DNA of 64,000 nucleotides from a virus. Positions 14,651 to 22,343 of the stretch are shown here, one piece after another (the first letter of the stretch is position 1; each line of letters begins with the position of its first letter). Both the position numbers and the translations under genes were made by a program. The DNA lies in the IMG/VR virus record IMGVR_UViG_3300005471_000011, positions 1 through 64,000 of that record; one strand, given 5' to 3'. Below the pieces are notes generated by a model. The model was not told the origin of the DNA and made no database searches. It saw nothing but the letters and a program-made list of their open reading frames with translations.

Positions 14651-15712
14651 ATGACGCTCGCCGCCGATGACCAAGCCGTATTCCCGAATTCAGAGGAAGC
14701 TGTTTTCGCTGAACAGCCCGATGGAACTATTGGGCCAGTGGAAGCATCGCCTGAACCGCAGCCCGTCACGCCCCAGGCAATCGCTGTCCAATTGCGCAAG
14801 GACATGAGCGCCGTGCGGCTGCACCGCGGCAAGTGGGGCATCAGCAAGAAGCTGGACCGGGACCAGACCGATCGCGCAGCCTTGGCGTTCAACGCGGACG
14901 GCAAGGCGCTGTCCGCGTCCAAGAAGATCGTCAACAGCAAGGACGACTGCCTGCGCAAGGTCAACGGCACGCTTGCCGAGGCGGTCCACTATTGGAAGTC
15001 GGTCACGATCCCCTACCCCGAAGATGGCGTGCGGCTGATCCGGCGGGAGCGGATCGACAAGTTCAACGAGACGATGACCGGCCTGCGCCAGCAGCTCCGC
15101 GCGGAGGCGCAGGAACTGGAGGCCAAGTACCAAGAGTTGGTCGAGGAGGCCAAGGGACGGCTGGGCGAGCTTTACAACGAGAACGACTACCCAGCCAGCG
15201 TCAAGGCGCTCTATCGGCTGGAGTGGGACTTCCCATCGGTCGAACCGCCCCCTCATCTGCTCGAAGTGGCACCGCAGGTTTACGCGCAGGAGATGGCCCG
15301 CATCCAGGCCCGCTTCGAGCTGGCGGTATCGCTGACTGAGGATGCCTTCGCGGACCAGTTCGCCAAGCTGCTGGAGAAGCTGACGCGGCAGTTATCGTTC
15401 GGCGAGCCGGAGATGGACCCAGCGACCGGCCAGATGGTGCGCAAGCCAAAGGCGTTCTACGAGTCCTCCATCGAAGGGTTGCAGGAATTCTTCGACCGCT
15501 TCAAGGCGCTGAACGTGGGAGGTTCCGAGGAGCTGGAGGCGTTAATCGCGGAAGCCAAGGCGGTTGTCGGGACGACGGACGCTAAGACGATCCGCAAGGA
15601 CGTGGCGACGCGCGGCGCCATCGAGCACGGGCTGGCCGACGTGGCGAACAAGCTCAACCAGATGATGCAGGTGCGGCCGATCCGGCAGATGAATCTTCTG
15701 GACGAAGAATAG
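14651..15712 (+). CDS. DUF3150-like protein, 353 aa
   Basis: The RLHRGKWGISKKLDRDQ stretch followed by a long helical middle (RQQLRAEAQELEAKYQELVE) and a C-terminal helical region resembles phage DUF3150 proteins, which often accompany AAA+ ATPase genes in phages. No enzyme motif is visible. It lies between the permuted AAA+ gene and the DUF1257/DUF2997 pair, which supports a shared role as ATPase partners; this is inference. Confidence 0.6.
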   Translation: MTLAADDQAVFPNSEEAVFAEQPDGTIGPVEASPEPQPVTPQAIAVQLRKDMSAVRLHRGKWGISKKLDRDQTDRAALAFNADGKALSASKKIVNSKDDCLRKVNGTLAEAVHYWKSVTIPYPEDGVRLIRRERIDKFNETMTGLRQQLRAEAQELEAKYQELVEEAKGRLGELYNENDYPASVKALYRLEWDFPSVEPPPHLLEVAPQVYAQEMARIQARFELAVSLTEDAFADQFAKLLEKLTRQLSFGEPEMDPATGQMVRKPKAFYESSIEGLQEFFDRFKALNVGGSEELEALIAEAKAVVGTTDAKTIRKDVATRGAIEHGLADVANKLNQMMQVRPIRQMNLLDEE

Positions 15713-15721
15713 GTGCCACGA

Positions 15722-15946
15722 ATGGATGTCACGGACATGCTGCGAAATCTGTGCGCGTTCATCGGCGCGTATTTCATGCTTTGTGGGATCGCCAAGCTGC
15801 ACGTCGCCATCCGGGAGCGGCTCATTATCGCCAGGAAGTTGCGGGAGCTGGAAGCTGCCAGGGACCGGGCGATAATCCAGGAGCGATTGGCGGTCAAAAG
15901 AAAGAGGCGACTCTCGGTGCAATTCACGCGATACAAGGACAACTAA
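15722..15946 (+). CDS. Small membrane protein, 74 aa
   Basis: ATG 15722 is preferred; a GTG at 15713 directly after the previous stop is possible. Residues 8-25 are hydrophobic (NLCAFIGAYFMLCGIAKL), followed by a strongly basic helix (RKLRELEAARDRAII). Confidence 0.5.
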   Translation: MDVTDMLRNLCAFIGAYFMLCGIAKLHVAIRERLIIARKLRELEAARDRAIIQERLAVKRKRRLSVQFTRYKDN

Positions 15947-15947
15947 C

Positions 15948-16100
15948 ATGACAAGCGACGACCAGGAAACCACGCAAGAGCTAGAGCGGCAGTGGGTACG
16001 CCGGGAATCGGAGCTGGACTGGCTTTACTTCGCCGTGGCGGCTGTGTGCGGCGGGATTGTGTTGTTGGTTATCATCGCCTGTTTGTACAAGGGTAACTAG
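15948..16100 (+). CDS. Small membrane protein, 50 aa
   Basis: A complete frame with a charged N-terminal helix (EELERQWVRRESEL-like) and a membrane segment (residues 25-46, LYFAVAAVCGGIVLLVIIA). It begins 1 nt after the previous stop and is followed by ATG 16103. Confidence 0.55.
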   Translation: MTSDDQETTQELERQWVRRESELDWLYFAVAAVCGGIVLLVIIACLYKGN

Positions 16101-16102
16101 CG

Positions 16103-16318
16103 ATGCAACCACTGACAATTCGCTTCCTCGAAGCCTACAAGGATCAACTTTCCCCGGACGTGCGGGCCAAGCAGGCGGTCATCGGTCCGGCGGGGACAGT
16201 GGAAGAGATCATCGAGGCGCTTGCTCGGCAGATCGAATCCTCGCCGACGGCGGCTGACATCGCTGCCAACCGCGCAGAGGTGGAGCGGTTCGTCGCGGGA
16301 GTCCTGGGGTTGGCGTAG
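16103..16318 (+). CDS. Hypothetical protein, 71 aa
   Basis: A small helical protein (VEEIIEALARQIESSPTAAD). Its stop is immediately followed by the -35 box of promoter P3, so it closes the operon. Confidence 0.55.
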   Translation: MQPLTIRFLEAYKDQLSPDVRAKQAVIGPAGTVEEIIEALARQIESSPTAADIAANRAEVERFVAGVLGLA

Positions 16319-16347
16319 TTGACGCAACGCCGTTCATCCTGTAAAAT
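16319..16347 (+). promoter_or_regulatory. Sigma70-type promoter P3
   Basis: TTGACG (16319-16324), 17-bp spacer, TAAAAT (16342-16347). It precedes a 216-nt leader and the DUF1257 gene. Confidence 0.85.
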
Positions 16348-16563
16348 GCTGGCTACGATTTATCCCAAATTGCATTGCGACCTTCCGCTCTTCAGTCAAT
16401 TGAGTACGCCGCACGTTCCCGCAATCGCTCACCTCGTACTCTGGCCAATCGGGGACTGGCTTCCATTGTTCTTCCATCAAATCGCCTCACTTCCATTTCG
16501 AAGCACTGTGCGAATAATAAAAGCTGGCGAGCATTGGACGCAACGAGAAGCAAGGGGTGAATT
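16348..16563 (+). other. Long untranslated leader before the DUF1257 gene
   Basis: The 216 nt between promoter P3 and the GTG start contain an open + strand frame of poor composition and no good start. A short stem GCCA/TGGC occurs near 16443, but I see no strong terminator or known riboswitch. It is pyrimidine-rich compared with neighbours. It may be a regulatory 5' UTR or hold a small RNA. Confidence 0.35.
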
Positions 16564-16998
16564 GTGAGCCATATATCTGAAATTTCGTTGGAGTTCAAGG
16601 ATTTGGATTGTATCGACGCTGCGTGTAAAGAGCTTGGTCTTGAATTAGTTCGCGGCAAAACGAGTTACAAATGGTGGGGAAAATGGATGAAAGATTCGCC
16701 GCTGCCTCCGGGCGTCAAGGAAGAAGACCTGGGCAAGTGCGACCACGCCATCAGGATTCCGGGCAACTCCAAAGCCTACGAGATCGGCGTCTGCAAGCTG
16801 GCTAACGGCAACTACTCGCTGCGCTGGGACTTCTGGCAGGGCGGCTACGGCATGCAGGACAAGGTCGGCGCGAACGCTGGCAAGCTGAGCCAGCTTTATG
16901 GAGTGCATGTTGCGGCAAAGGCGGCTCGCAAGCAAGGCTATTCAGTCCAGAGAAGGCAATTGCAGGACGGAAGAATTCAATTGATGTGCAGTCGATAA
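16564..16998 (+). CDS. DUF1257 (Ycf35-like) protein, 144 aa
   Basis: The protein starts MSHISEISLEFKDLDCIDAA, the typical opening of DUF1257 proteins, and keeps the family layout of an N-terminal ferredoxin-like strand/helix and a C-terminal helical half (LSQLYGVHVAAKAARKQGY). DUF1257 is conserved in cyanobacteria and plastids (Ycf35) without a known reaction. The GTG start has AAGGGGTGAATT upstream. It is followed within 80 bp by DUF2997, its usual neighbour. Confidence 0.8.
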   Translation: MSHISEISLEFKDLDCIDAACKELGLELVRGKTSYKWWGKWMKDSPLPPGVKEEDLGKCDHAIRIPGNSKAYEIGVCKLANGNYSLRWDFWQGGYGMQDKVGANAGKLSQLYGVHVAAKAARKQGYSVQRRQLQDGRIQLMCSR

Positions 16999-17076
16999 TT
17001 CCGGCAGGTCGCGTCTTGGCTCGCAATCGACCGGTCCGGAGTGTCAGGGCAGGCAACTGAGAAGAGGCAAATACAA

Positions 17077-17271
17077 ATGGCAGCGATCATCATCACAATC
17101 GCGGATGGCGGCGCGACCGAGATTAAAGTCCAGGGCTGCGCCGGCCCGAGTTGCCAGAGCTTGACCGAGTCCATTGAGAAGGCGCTAGGAGTTAAGACCG
17201 CTGACGCCAAGACGCATGAGTACCACGCGGCAGTCACTCAGGGCCAGCGGGCTCAGGCTGGCGCGAAATGA
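17077..17271 (+). CDS. DUF2997 protein, 64 aa
   Basis: The sequence MAAIIITIADGGATEIKVQGCAGPSCQSLTE... matches DUF2997: two beta strands, then a CxGxxC-like turn and a helix. DUF2997 genes commonly sit beside DUF1257 and an AAA+ ATPase in bacteria and phages; here the DUF1257 gene is immediately upstream. The function of the set is unknown. Start ATG 17077 is preferred to ATG 17041 because of GAGG upstream. Confidence 0.8.
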   Translation: MAAIIITIADGGATEIKVQGCAGPSCQSLTESIEKALGVKTADAKTHEYHAAVTQGQRAQAGAK

Positions 17272-17414
17272 CCACAGCGATTCGGATGATGGTGATCGTT
17301 GGATTGTTGGTTGGATGCGCTGGAATTGTGCGGGGGATTCCGTCGCCGTGGTGCTACGTCGCGTGCCTCCTGCTGGGCGCAATGATTTATCCGATTGGTG
17401 ACAAATGCTCATGA
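17268..17414 (+). CDS. Two-segment small membrane protein, 48 aa
   Basis: It starts in an ATGA overlap with DUF2997. Two hydrophobic stretches (residues 6-20 and 28-44) suggest a helical hairpin in the membrane. Holin-like size, but no further evidence. Confidence 0.5.
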   Translation: MTTAIRMMVIVGLLVGCAGIVRGIPSPWCYVACLLLGAMIYPIGDKCS

Positions 17415-17752
17415 CGATAAGCGAAGGCGGGCGCATCGAGCAGATCGCCGGGCACGGGCCGGACCTGAGCGGCGAAGGCCAGCAGCAGTTGCGGCGCGCG
17501 AGCTGGGTCGAGCCGTGCTCGCTGCCGCTGCGGCTGGCGTTCCACCTACTGCGGCGCTGGGAATGGTTGGCGACCTACATGACCGACGGCGATCCACACG
17601 AGGATTTTATTTCAGCCTGGACACGGTCCTGGCGCTGCCATTGGCGGGTGCGGATCATCGGCGGTCCGGTGCTCGCAGGCACGTGGCGCGACCGAGCAGA
17701 AGCCATCGCGGCGGAGGTCGCTTGGCTGGAGCGAGAAAGGTTCGGCGCATGA
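17411..17752 (+). CDS. Hypothetical phage protein, 113 aa
   Basis: ATG 17411 overlaps the previous stop (ATGA); ATG 17405 is an alternative. The RRASWVEPCSLPLRLAFHLL segment and the C-terminal VAWLERERFG pattern occur in small phage proteins of unknown function. Tryptophan-rich middle. Confidence 0.55.
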   Translation: MTISEGGRIEQIAGHGPDLSGEGQQQLRRASWVEPCSLPLRLAFHLLRRWEWLATYMTDGDPHEDFISAWTRSWRCHWRVRIIGGPVLAGTWRDRAEAIAAEVAWLERERFGA

Positions 17753-17922
17753 CCGATCTGGAGCGAATAGCGGATTGCCTGCGCAAGCAGAGGGATATTT
17801 TCGGTGACGAACTTGTAGAGACACCACATCCGGCGACGGTGGAAGCAGTTTGCGAGGCCATTGAAGAGCTTTGCAGCCAACTGCGAGCGAACCAAGAAGA
17901 TTCATACGGGAGCGATCTGTGA
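17749..17922 (+). CDS. Hypothetical helical protein, 57 aa
   Basis: Starts in an ATGA overlap and ends in a GTGA overlap with the next gene, the best support for this frame. Helical and acidic (ATVEAVCEAIEELCSQLRAN). Function unknown. Confidence 0.5.
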   Translation: MTDLERIADCLRKQRDIFGDELVETPHPATVEAVCEAIEELCSQLRANQEDSYGSDL

Positions 17923-18131
17923 TCCATTTTCAGGCAGGTGACCGCGTCAAGCTGGCCAGCATGAAAGACCCGTCGCCGATCCCGGTTGGGACTTGCGGCA
18001 CGGTGCTCTCCAGCAATGCGATTGGCAATCCGCCAGACGACCCAGTCCAGTATTCCATCAAGTGGGATGCGCCGCACGACCGGCGCAGCCTGATGGCGGT
18101 CTGCCCGCCGGACGTGCTGGAGAAAGCATGA
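17919..18131 (+). CDS. DUF4314-like protein, 70 aa
   Basis: The GTG start overlaps the previous stop. The sequence (GDRVKLASMKDPSPIPVGT, then IKWD...RSLMAV.PPD) is the DUF4314 pattern, a small SH3-like barrel common in phages, role unknown. Confidence 0.7.
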   Translation: MIHFQAGDRVKLASMKDPSPIPVGTCGTVLSSNAIGNPPDDPVQYSIKWDAPHDRRSLMAVCPPDVLEKA

Positions 18132-18370
18132 TGCTGCCGAGAACGTCCACCCCAGCGACCAGGACTATTGAAACGCAGGTCAACGAAATCGTAGTGTCGT
18201 TCACTGAGGAACAGGTGCGGCAGGCGATCATGCGGCAATGGGGCAGCCATCCGGTCGGGCCGGAAGAATACACGATCCCGCAAAACGCTCGGCTGGTGGT
18301 TCGCGTCACCGAAGATGCTAATGGGATCAAAAACCATTTCGCATTGACCTGGGATGAGCCGATCAAATGA
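18128..18370 (+). CDS. Hypothetical protein, 80 aa
   Basis: Starts in an ATGA overlap with DUF4314. Contains an amphipathic helix (TEEQVRQAIMRQWGSH) and a beta-rich C-terminal half. No known domain. Confidence 0.5.
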   Translation: MMLPRTSTPATRTIETQVNEIVVSFTEEQVRQAIMRQWGSHPVGPEEYTIPQNARLVVRVTEDANGIKNHFALTWDEPIK

Positions 18371-18598
18371 ACCCGCCCGTCAACAAGCAGATGTGCAAGA
18401 CCTGCCCATTCCGCGAAGGCGGGATCACCGATCTGCCACAGCACCGGCAAGGATGCGTTGACCAAGCGGATCGGACCAGCGGGACTCTGCCGTGGCGCCA
18501 GGGACTTGCAGCTCCGGTATTTCGCCATGATCGGATTCATTGAATCAGATACCGATGAAGCGTGGCAGAAGAAGTGCCGCGAAATGGGGTTAGCATGA
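18367..18598 (+). pseudogene. Frame-broken small Cys protein (CKTCPFR family)
   Basis: The first ~20 residues (MCKTCPFREGG) and a later segment in the +1 frame (ICHSTGKDALT..., CRGARDLQLRYF, AWQKKCREMG, stop 18596-18598) are the two conserved ends of one known small phage protein type with four cysteines. As read, frame 1 runs only to a stop at 18543 with unnatural composition. Either an indel near 18430 or a short deletion has broken the gene. The downstream frame ends in an ATGA overlap with 18595, which supports the reading. Confidence 0.55.
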
Positions 18599-18846
18599 GG
18601 CCAGCACTGTTCGAGATCGACGAAAACGAGAGCAGCGAGAAGCAGATCGTCATCCGCGACGCGGGGGACCACGCGATTTGCTCGACCGTCACCAACGACG
18701 CCGAGCGTGTGGTCGCCAAGCTCTATGGCATGGGCCGCTTGCTGCCCGGCCAGAAGTTGTTGTACTACGACAGCGAAGGAGAGTTGACCCAGTTACTTTG
18801 GTTCAGAGAGGGATATTTCGGCGGCTATGCGTCACCGGAAGCATGA
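18595..18846 (+). CDS. Hypothetical protein, 83 aa
   Basis: ATG 18595 overlaps the stop of the broken frame upstream. The protein (LFEIDENESSEKQIVIRDAG, LLPGQKLLYYDSEGELTQLL) is beta-rich and acidic, of a type common in phage early regions. Function unknown. Confidence 0.55.
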   Translation: MRPALFEIDENESSEKQIVIRDAGDHAICSTVTNDAERVVAKLYGMGRLLPGQKLLYYDSEGELTQLLWFREGYFGGYASPEA

Positions 18847-18855
18847 GGAGCGCCA

Positions 18856-19095
18856 ATGCCAAAATGGATGAAGCCCCAAGAGGAGATGCCGGATGTGGAA
18901 GCCGGCGACAGAATCCTGGTGATTGTCCGTGAGCGGGAGGAGGTTGAATCTCCTCTCGAAAACAAACTGCTCATCCTTGAAGCAACCGAAGACGGATGGT
19001 TCTCCCCAGACCCGGATTACGCCGGCTATTCAGTGACCGATGGCATCCTGTGGTCAGCGGAAAAAGACGTGTGCCAGATAGCGAACATCGTGTGA
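18856..19095 (+). CDS. Hypothetical protein, 79 aa
   Basis: GAGG upstream of ATG 18856. An acidic, beta-rich small protein (AGDRILVIVREREEVESP). A terminator follows, so it ends its operon. Confidence 0.55.
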   Translation: MPKWMKPQEEMPDVEAGDRILVIVREREEVESPLENKLLILEATEDGWFSPDPDYAGYSVTDGILWSAEKDVCQIANIV

Positions 19096-19129
19096 ACAAC
19101 TCGCATTGCCTGCCTTGTAGGTCGGCAGT

Positions 19130-19166
19130 CCCGGCGAAGCTACCTGCCTTGCCGAGCCGGGTTTTT
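19130..19166 (+). terminator. Rho-independent terminator
   Basis: CCCGGC (19130-19135) pairs with GCCGGG (19156-19161), followed by TTTTT. The loop is about 20 nt. Confidence 0.65.
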
Positions 19167-19200
19167 GAATCAAGCTTTTTAATCAACGCGGGGAGCCTCC

Positions 19201-19548
19201 ATGCCACAGTCCAAGCTACGAAACGGCCGCACGAAAATCCTGCTCTACAAAGCGGAGATGGGCCAGCTACACGCCTCGCGAGGCATCGCAGATTTCATCG
19301 CCCGCAATGCCGGGCAAGGAACTGCGCTGCAAAGCAAGGCAGCGGCGACGGTCGAGTGGATGGACGGGCTACTGAAGGCGCTGGAGCCGGAACCTGAAAG
19401 GCCGCTGCTGGAGCCGCTGGAAACACCGCCAGCGCCGCCGCCGGCAGCAGAACCGCAAGTGGAGCCAGTGACGCCAGCCAAGAAGGGACGCAAGCCGAAA
19501 AACGGCGACTCTGGCAGTGGCACGGGAAATGCTAACAGCTCCGGGTGA
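19201..19548 (+). CDS. Hypothetical protein with Pro/Glu/Ala-rich tail, 115 aa
   Basis: The start follows GGGGAGCCTCC. The N-terminal 60 residues are helical; the C-terminal half is low-complexity (EPLETPPAPPPAAEPQ, KKGRKPKNGDSGSG), likely disordered. No function. Confidence 0.5.
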   Translation: MPQSKLRNGRTKILLYKAEMGQLHASRGIADFIARNAGQGTALQSKAAATVEWMDGLLKALEPEPERPLLEPLETPPAPPPAAEPQVEPVTPAKKGRKPKNGDSGSGTGNANSSG

Positions 19549-19631
19549 ACCACGCGGCTGCTGATCTGCTCATTGCGATGGAGCAATGCCGCGAGGGATC
19601 GTGGCGGGCCAATCCCGGAAGGCCCCTTTGA
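19545..19631 (+). CDS. Possible tiny protein, 28 aa
   Basis: A GTG in a GTGA overlap with the previous gene opens a 28-codon frame (VNHAAADLLIAMEQCREGSW...). Support is only the overlap and natural composition. Confidence 0.25.
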   Translation: MNHAAADLLIAMEQCREGSWRANPGRPL

Positions 19632-19659
19632 ATCAGATGGGAACAGAGGAGCCTCAGTT

Positions 19660-19962
19660 ATGATCTGCGAACGCTACGAAAGCATCGACGCCGCCGTCCA
19701 GGGTGCCTTGGATCGGCTCAAGCACGGCGGCAACGGGCCAGACCACGTGCTGATGGACGCCACGGGGTCCATCCGTCCCACCGGGTTCATGGACAAGGGC
19801 TGGACTGAGTGCGCCTGCGTTCTGGTGGGCAACAACGGCTGGCTGCTGGGCTGCCGGCGCGCCTTGTACGACTCTGCCAAGGAACTGTGGCCGGGCAAGT
19901 GGGTGGCGGTGATCTGCTACGCCAACACGCCGCACCGGGTGGTGATCAAGCTGGCGCGATGA
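19660..19962 (+). CDS. Hypothetical protein, 100 aa
   Basis: ATG 19660 follows GAGGAGCCTCAGTT, the recurrent leader; the earlier in-frame ATG is rejected. Mixed alpha/beta protein with a Gly/Trp-rich centre (GNNGWLLGCRRALYDSAKEL). Its stop overlaps the -35 region of promoter 19959. Confidence 0.6.
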   Translation: MICERYESIDAAVQGALDRLKHGGNGPDHVLMDATGSIRPTGFMDKGWTECACVLVGNNGWLLGCRRALYDSAKELWPGKWVAVICYANTPHRVVIKLAR

Positions 19963-19987
19963 CAAATTGGCAGCGGGTTTGTAAGAT
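19959..19987 (+). promoter_or_regulatory. Sigma70-type promoter P4
   Basis: ATGACA (19959-19964), 17-bp spacer, TAAGAT (19982-19987). The -10 box ends only 6 nt before ATG 19994, so the message may be leaderless or nearly so. Confidence 0.65.
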
Positions 19988-19993
19988 ATCGGC

Positions 19994-20788
19994 ATGGGAG
20001 CCACAACGAAGAAGAAAAGCAGCCGGTCAATTCTGCGGCGCGACAACCGCATTCTCAAAGCGTTCTCGTCTGGCATGACGACCCGCCAGATCGAGGAGCG
20101 GGAGGGCATCAGCCGCCAGCGAATCCATGCCATCCTAAAGCGGTTCTCCGGCCGCGCCAGCCCGTTTAAGAAGTTCGCCCGCGACCTACGAGCTAAGCAG
20201 GCAAGGGAGGCCCGCAAGGCTGCGCAGGCTTCCCAGCAGGCATGCCGCGAAGCTTTAGGCATTCCGCTTGCCAAGGTCGCGGAAGAACTAGGCGCCAATG
20301 CACGCTGTCTGCTGTTCCTCGTCCAGGACGGGCGAGTGCCATTCATCAACCGCTTCGGCTCGCGGTGGTACATGGACCAGCGCTCGGTGGACTTCCTCCA
20401 GGAATGGCCGATGAACGTGGGTGGGAAGACCGGCAGCGCGTTAGCGGCGGAGATGCGACGTGCCGCAGCAGAGCTAGACCCAGCATGTGCCGAGCGCCAG
20501 CGAGGAGCGAAGCCAGCCAAGCGTCCCAGGCGACCCAAGCGACTCGCGCAGATTTGGGACCGCACGGTGGGATCGGACGTGGGTCGCACGCTTCAGTTCT
20601 TCGCACATCTCGGCAAAAGCCAGATGTTCAAATTCTCCACGCGCATGCTGGCGGTCGTGTCCCGCATGGAGCTGCGCCGCGCCGTCCAGATCATGCGGCT
20701 GCTGGAGGAGCACAAGGTGCTAAGTCGCCACGGCGGCGGGTTCATCAGCTACGACCGACCTGTTGACGAGAAGTCATTGAGCGTGTAA
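19994..20788 (+). CDS. HTH DNA-binding protein, 264 aa
   Basis: Basic N terminus, then an HTH (MTTRQIEEREGISRQRIHAI, residues about 28-50) of the kind in sigma-like or resolvase-like regulators. The middle (KVAEELGANARCLLFLVQDG) may be a second HTH/excisionase-like motif, and the C-terminal part (FSTRMLAVVSRMELRRAVQI) a helical or winged domain. It is the first gene of the recombination operon and has its own promoter, so it is probably a phage regulator or replication-initiation factor; which one is not decided. Confidence 0.6.
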   Translation: MGATTKKKSSRSILRRDNRILKAFSSGMTTRQIEEREGISRQRIHAILKRFSGRASPFKKFARDLRAKQAREARKAAQASQQACREALGIPLAKVAEELGANARCLLFLVQDGRVPFINRFGSRWYMDQRSVDFLQEWPMNVGGKTGSALAAEMRRAAAELDPACAERQRGAKPAKRPRRPKRLAQIWDRTVGSDVGRTLQFFAHLGKSQMFKFSTRMLAVVSRMELRRAVQIMRLLEEHKVLSRHGGGFISYDRPVDEKSLSV

Positions 20789-20791
20789 AAT
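20763..20791 (+). promoter_or_regulatory. Sigma70-type promoter P5
   Basis: TTGACG (20763-20768), 17-bp spacer, TAAAAT (20786-20791), 6 nt before ATG 20798. The promoter overlaps the end of the preceding gene, and the transcript may be leaderless. Confidence 0.85.
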
Positions 20792-20797
20792 ACCGGC

Positions 20798-21064
20798 ATG
20801 CTTACTTGCGGAATCTGCAATACGGGAATCGGCGACTGCACTTGCCCTGGTCGCGATGACCAACTAAGGGCCGTTGCGTACAACCCTGAAAGCCATGTCG
20901 CTTTCAAATGGTGCCGCAAGTGCGATAAGCACTACGCTCGTTGCCGCTGCGATCCACCGGAATTCTACGTCATTCTGGCTGGCAAGGATCAGACGACTCA
21001 TTTCATGCAAGGCGTCACCACCCTCGGCGGCAATCGCATTGCCCCAGACCTGGAGAAACGATGA
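20798..21064 (+). CDS. Double zinc-knuckle protein, 88 aa
   Basis: Two CxxC-type sets (CGICNTGIGDCTCPG near the N terminus and CRKCDKHYARCRC in the middle) predict zinc binding. It precedes the exonuclease gene with an ATGA overlap, so it may be a partner in DNA metabolism; this is inference. Confidence 0.6.
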   Translation: MLTCGICNTGIGDCTCPGRDDQLRAVAYNPESHVAFKWCRKCDKHYARCRCDPPEFYVILAGKDQTTHFMQGVTTLGGNRIAPDLEKR

Positions 21065-21906
21065 ACAACGCAGATCGTCCGCACCGCAGCCCTTCCCAGA
21101 TCGGTTCTTATCTCCGCTGCGGTGAAGCTTGGCGTCGCATCTACCTGGAGCACGAGCGACCGCCGCCGTTTATCTCCATGCTGACCGGGACCGGCATGCA
21201 CAAGGGAGCGCAGGTCAACTTCGAGCAGAAGATCGAATCACACGTGGACCTGCCAGTGCCGCAGATCGTGGACGCAGCGGTTGCTGGATTCGACGCAGCC
21301 GTGGCAAAGGACGGCGTCACGCTGACGGACAAGGAGAAGCCGGCCGGGCAGGAAATGGCAGTCGGCGCAGCGCGCGACAACGTCGCCAAGCTGGCGGCAG
21401 CGTTCGCGATCATGCAAGCACCAGACTACCAACCGATAGCCGTTGAGCAGCGAGTACGAATCCCCGTGCCGCGGTCCACGCATGACCTGCTGGGCGTGAT
21501 GGACTTCGTCGGGACCGTCCGTGGCGTCACTGGCCAACGGGTGCGCGATTGGAAGACCGGCAAGCGAAAAAAGAGCGCGGTGGACGCGGCTGAATCCACG
21601 CAGTTGACGTTCTACGCTGCGGCGCATCAGGTCCACTACGGTGCGCCGCCGGCTGACGTAGGCTTGGACGTGCTGATCATCAAGTCTAAAGGCATCGAGC
21701 GCCAGGAGCTTGTCGAGCAGCGAGACGAGAAAGACTTTCAGGCGCTGGCCGCGACGTTGAACACGATGGAGCGCGGCATCAAAGCTGGCATTTTCCTGCC
21801 GGCGGTGCCGGACGCCTATTGGTGCCGGTCATGTGTGTTCCGACCGACGTGCCCCTATGTCAACAACGCCCGCGTCGAGGCGGCAAAAGCGGCGGAGGAA
21901 GAGTGA
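21061..21906 (+). CDS. PD-(D/E)XK exonuclease of the Cas4/AddB type, 281 aa
   Basis: Catalytic motifs D148 (LLGVMDFVG) and D163-x-K165 (RDWKTGK) and the QLTFYAAA motif define a RecB-like nuclease. Four cysteines (C20, C255, C258, C264) in the Cas4/AddB pattern (SYLRCGEAW; WCRSCVFRPTCPY) suggest an iron-sulfur cluster. With the RecT gene 600 bp downstream it forms a two-gene phage recombination system: the nuclease resects ends and the annealase pairs strands. No CRISPR array or Cas1 is present, so Cas4 adaptation is not implied. Confidence 0.8.
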   Translation: MNNADRPHRSPSQIGSYLRCGEAWRRIYLEHERPPPFISMLTGTGMHKGAQVNFEQKIESHVDLPVPQIVDAAVAGFDAAVAKDGVTLTDKEKPAGQEMAVGAARDNVAKLAAAFAIMQAPDYQPIAVEQRVRIPVPRSTHDLLGVMDFVGTVRGVTGQRVRDWKTGKRKKSAVDAAESTQLTFYAAAHQVHYGAPPADVGLDVLIIKSKGIERQELVEQRDEKDFQALAATLNTMERGIKAGIFLPAVPDAYWCRSCVFRPTCPYVNNARVEAAKAAEEE

Positions 21907-22172
21907 GCGATCCCAAGGGCACCGCCGCGATCCCCGACTTCCAGACATGGATGGCCGAGACCTTCCAGCGGGTGGAGTCCGGTCAGTACATCGACGTATC
22001 GCGCAAGTACAGGCTGGTGATCAACCCAATCCGTTATCAGGTATCGCTGGACGCGGACCAAGCGCGCGAGCTGGCGTGGCAGTTGCGCAAAGCGTTCTGC
22101 CCGTGCTGCGGCGGCACGGGGTTCAACGAGCAAACCAATTCAAATTGCGAAGCGTGTTTCATGCCTTTCTGA
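21903..22172 (+). CDS. Zinc-ribbon-tailed hypothetical protein, 89 aa
   Basis: GTG start overlaps the exonuclease stop (GTGA). The C terminus carries CPCCGGTGF...NCEAC, a CxxCxGxG/CxxC-type zinc site. The N-terminal part is helical/beta (QTWMAETFQRVESGQYIDV). Function unknown; located within the recombination operon. Confidence 0.55.
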   Translation: MSDPKGTAAIPDFQTWMAETFQRVESGQYIDVSRKYRLVINPIRYQVSLDADQARELAWQLRKAFCPCCGGTGFNEQTNSNCEACFMPF

Positions 22173-22184
22173 AGGGATCGAACG

Positions 22185-22343
22185 ATGCGGCGTTACAAAG
22201 ACGGCTGCGGTCACGTTTACGAAATCCCGGACGAGTACGTGGAAGCCTTTGAGCGGCGCAGACGACCTCTGCTGATCGCAGCAATCGCACTCAAGCTGAT
22301 CTTCCTGGCGGCGCTCTTGGCAATCGCCTGGAGCCGCCAATGA
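22185..22343 (+). CDS. Small membrane protein, 52 aa
   Basis: A complete frame with a soluble N-terminal half and a membrane helix at residues 29-48 (LLIAAIALKLIFLAALLAIAW). GAAGGG lies 9 nt upstream of ATG 22185. It ends in an ATGA overlap. Confidence 0.55.
   Translation: MRRYKDGCGHVYEIPDEYVEAFERRRRPLLIAAIALKLIFLAALLAIAWSRQ

Noticed and set aside
21061-21906. Cas4-like nuclease as sign of a CRISPR system
   Set aside because: No repeat-spacer array or Cas1/Cas2 is visible, and the recT gene downstream fits a phage recombination pair.
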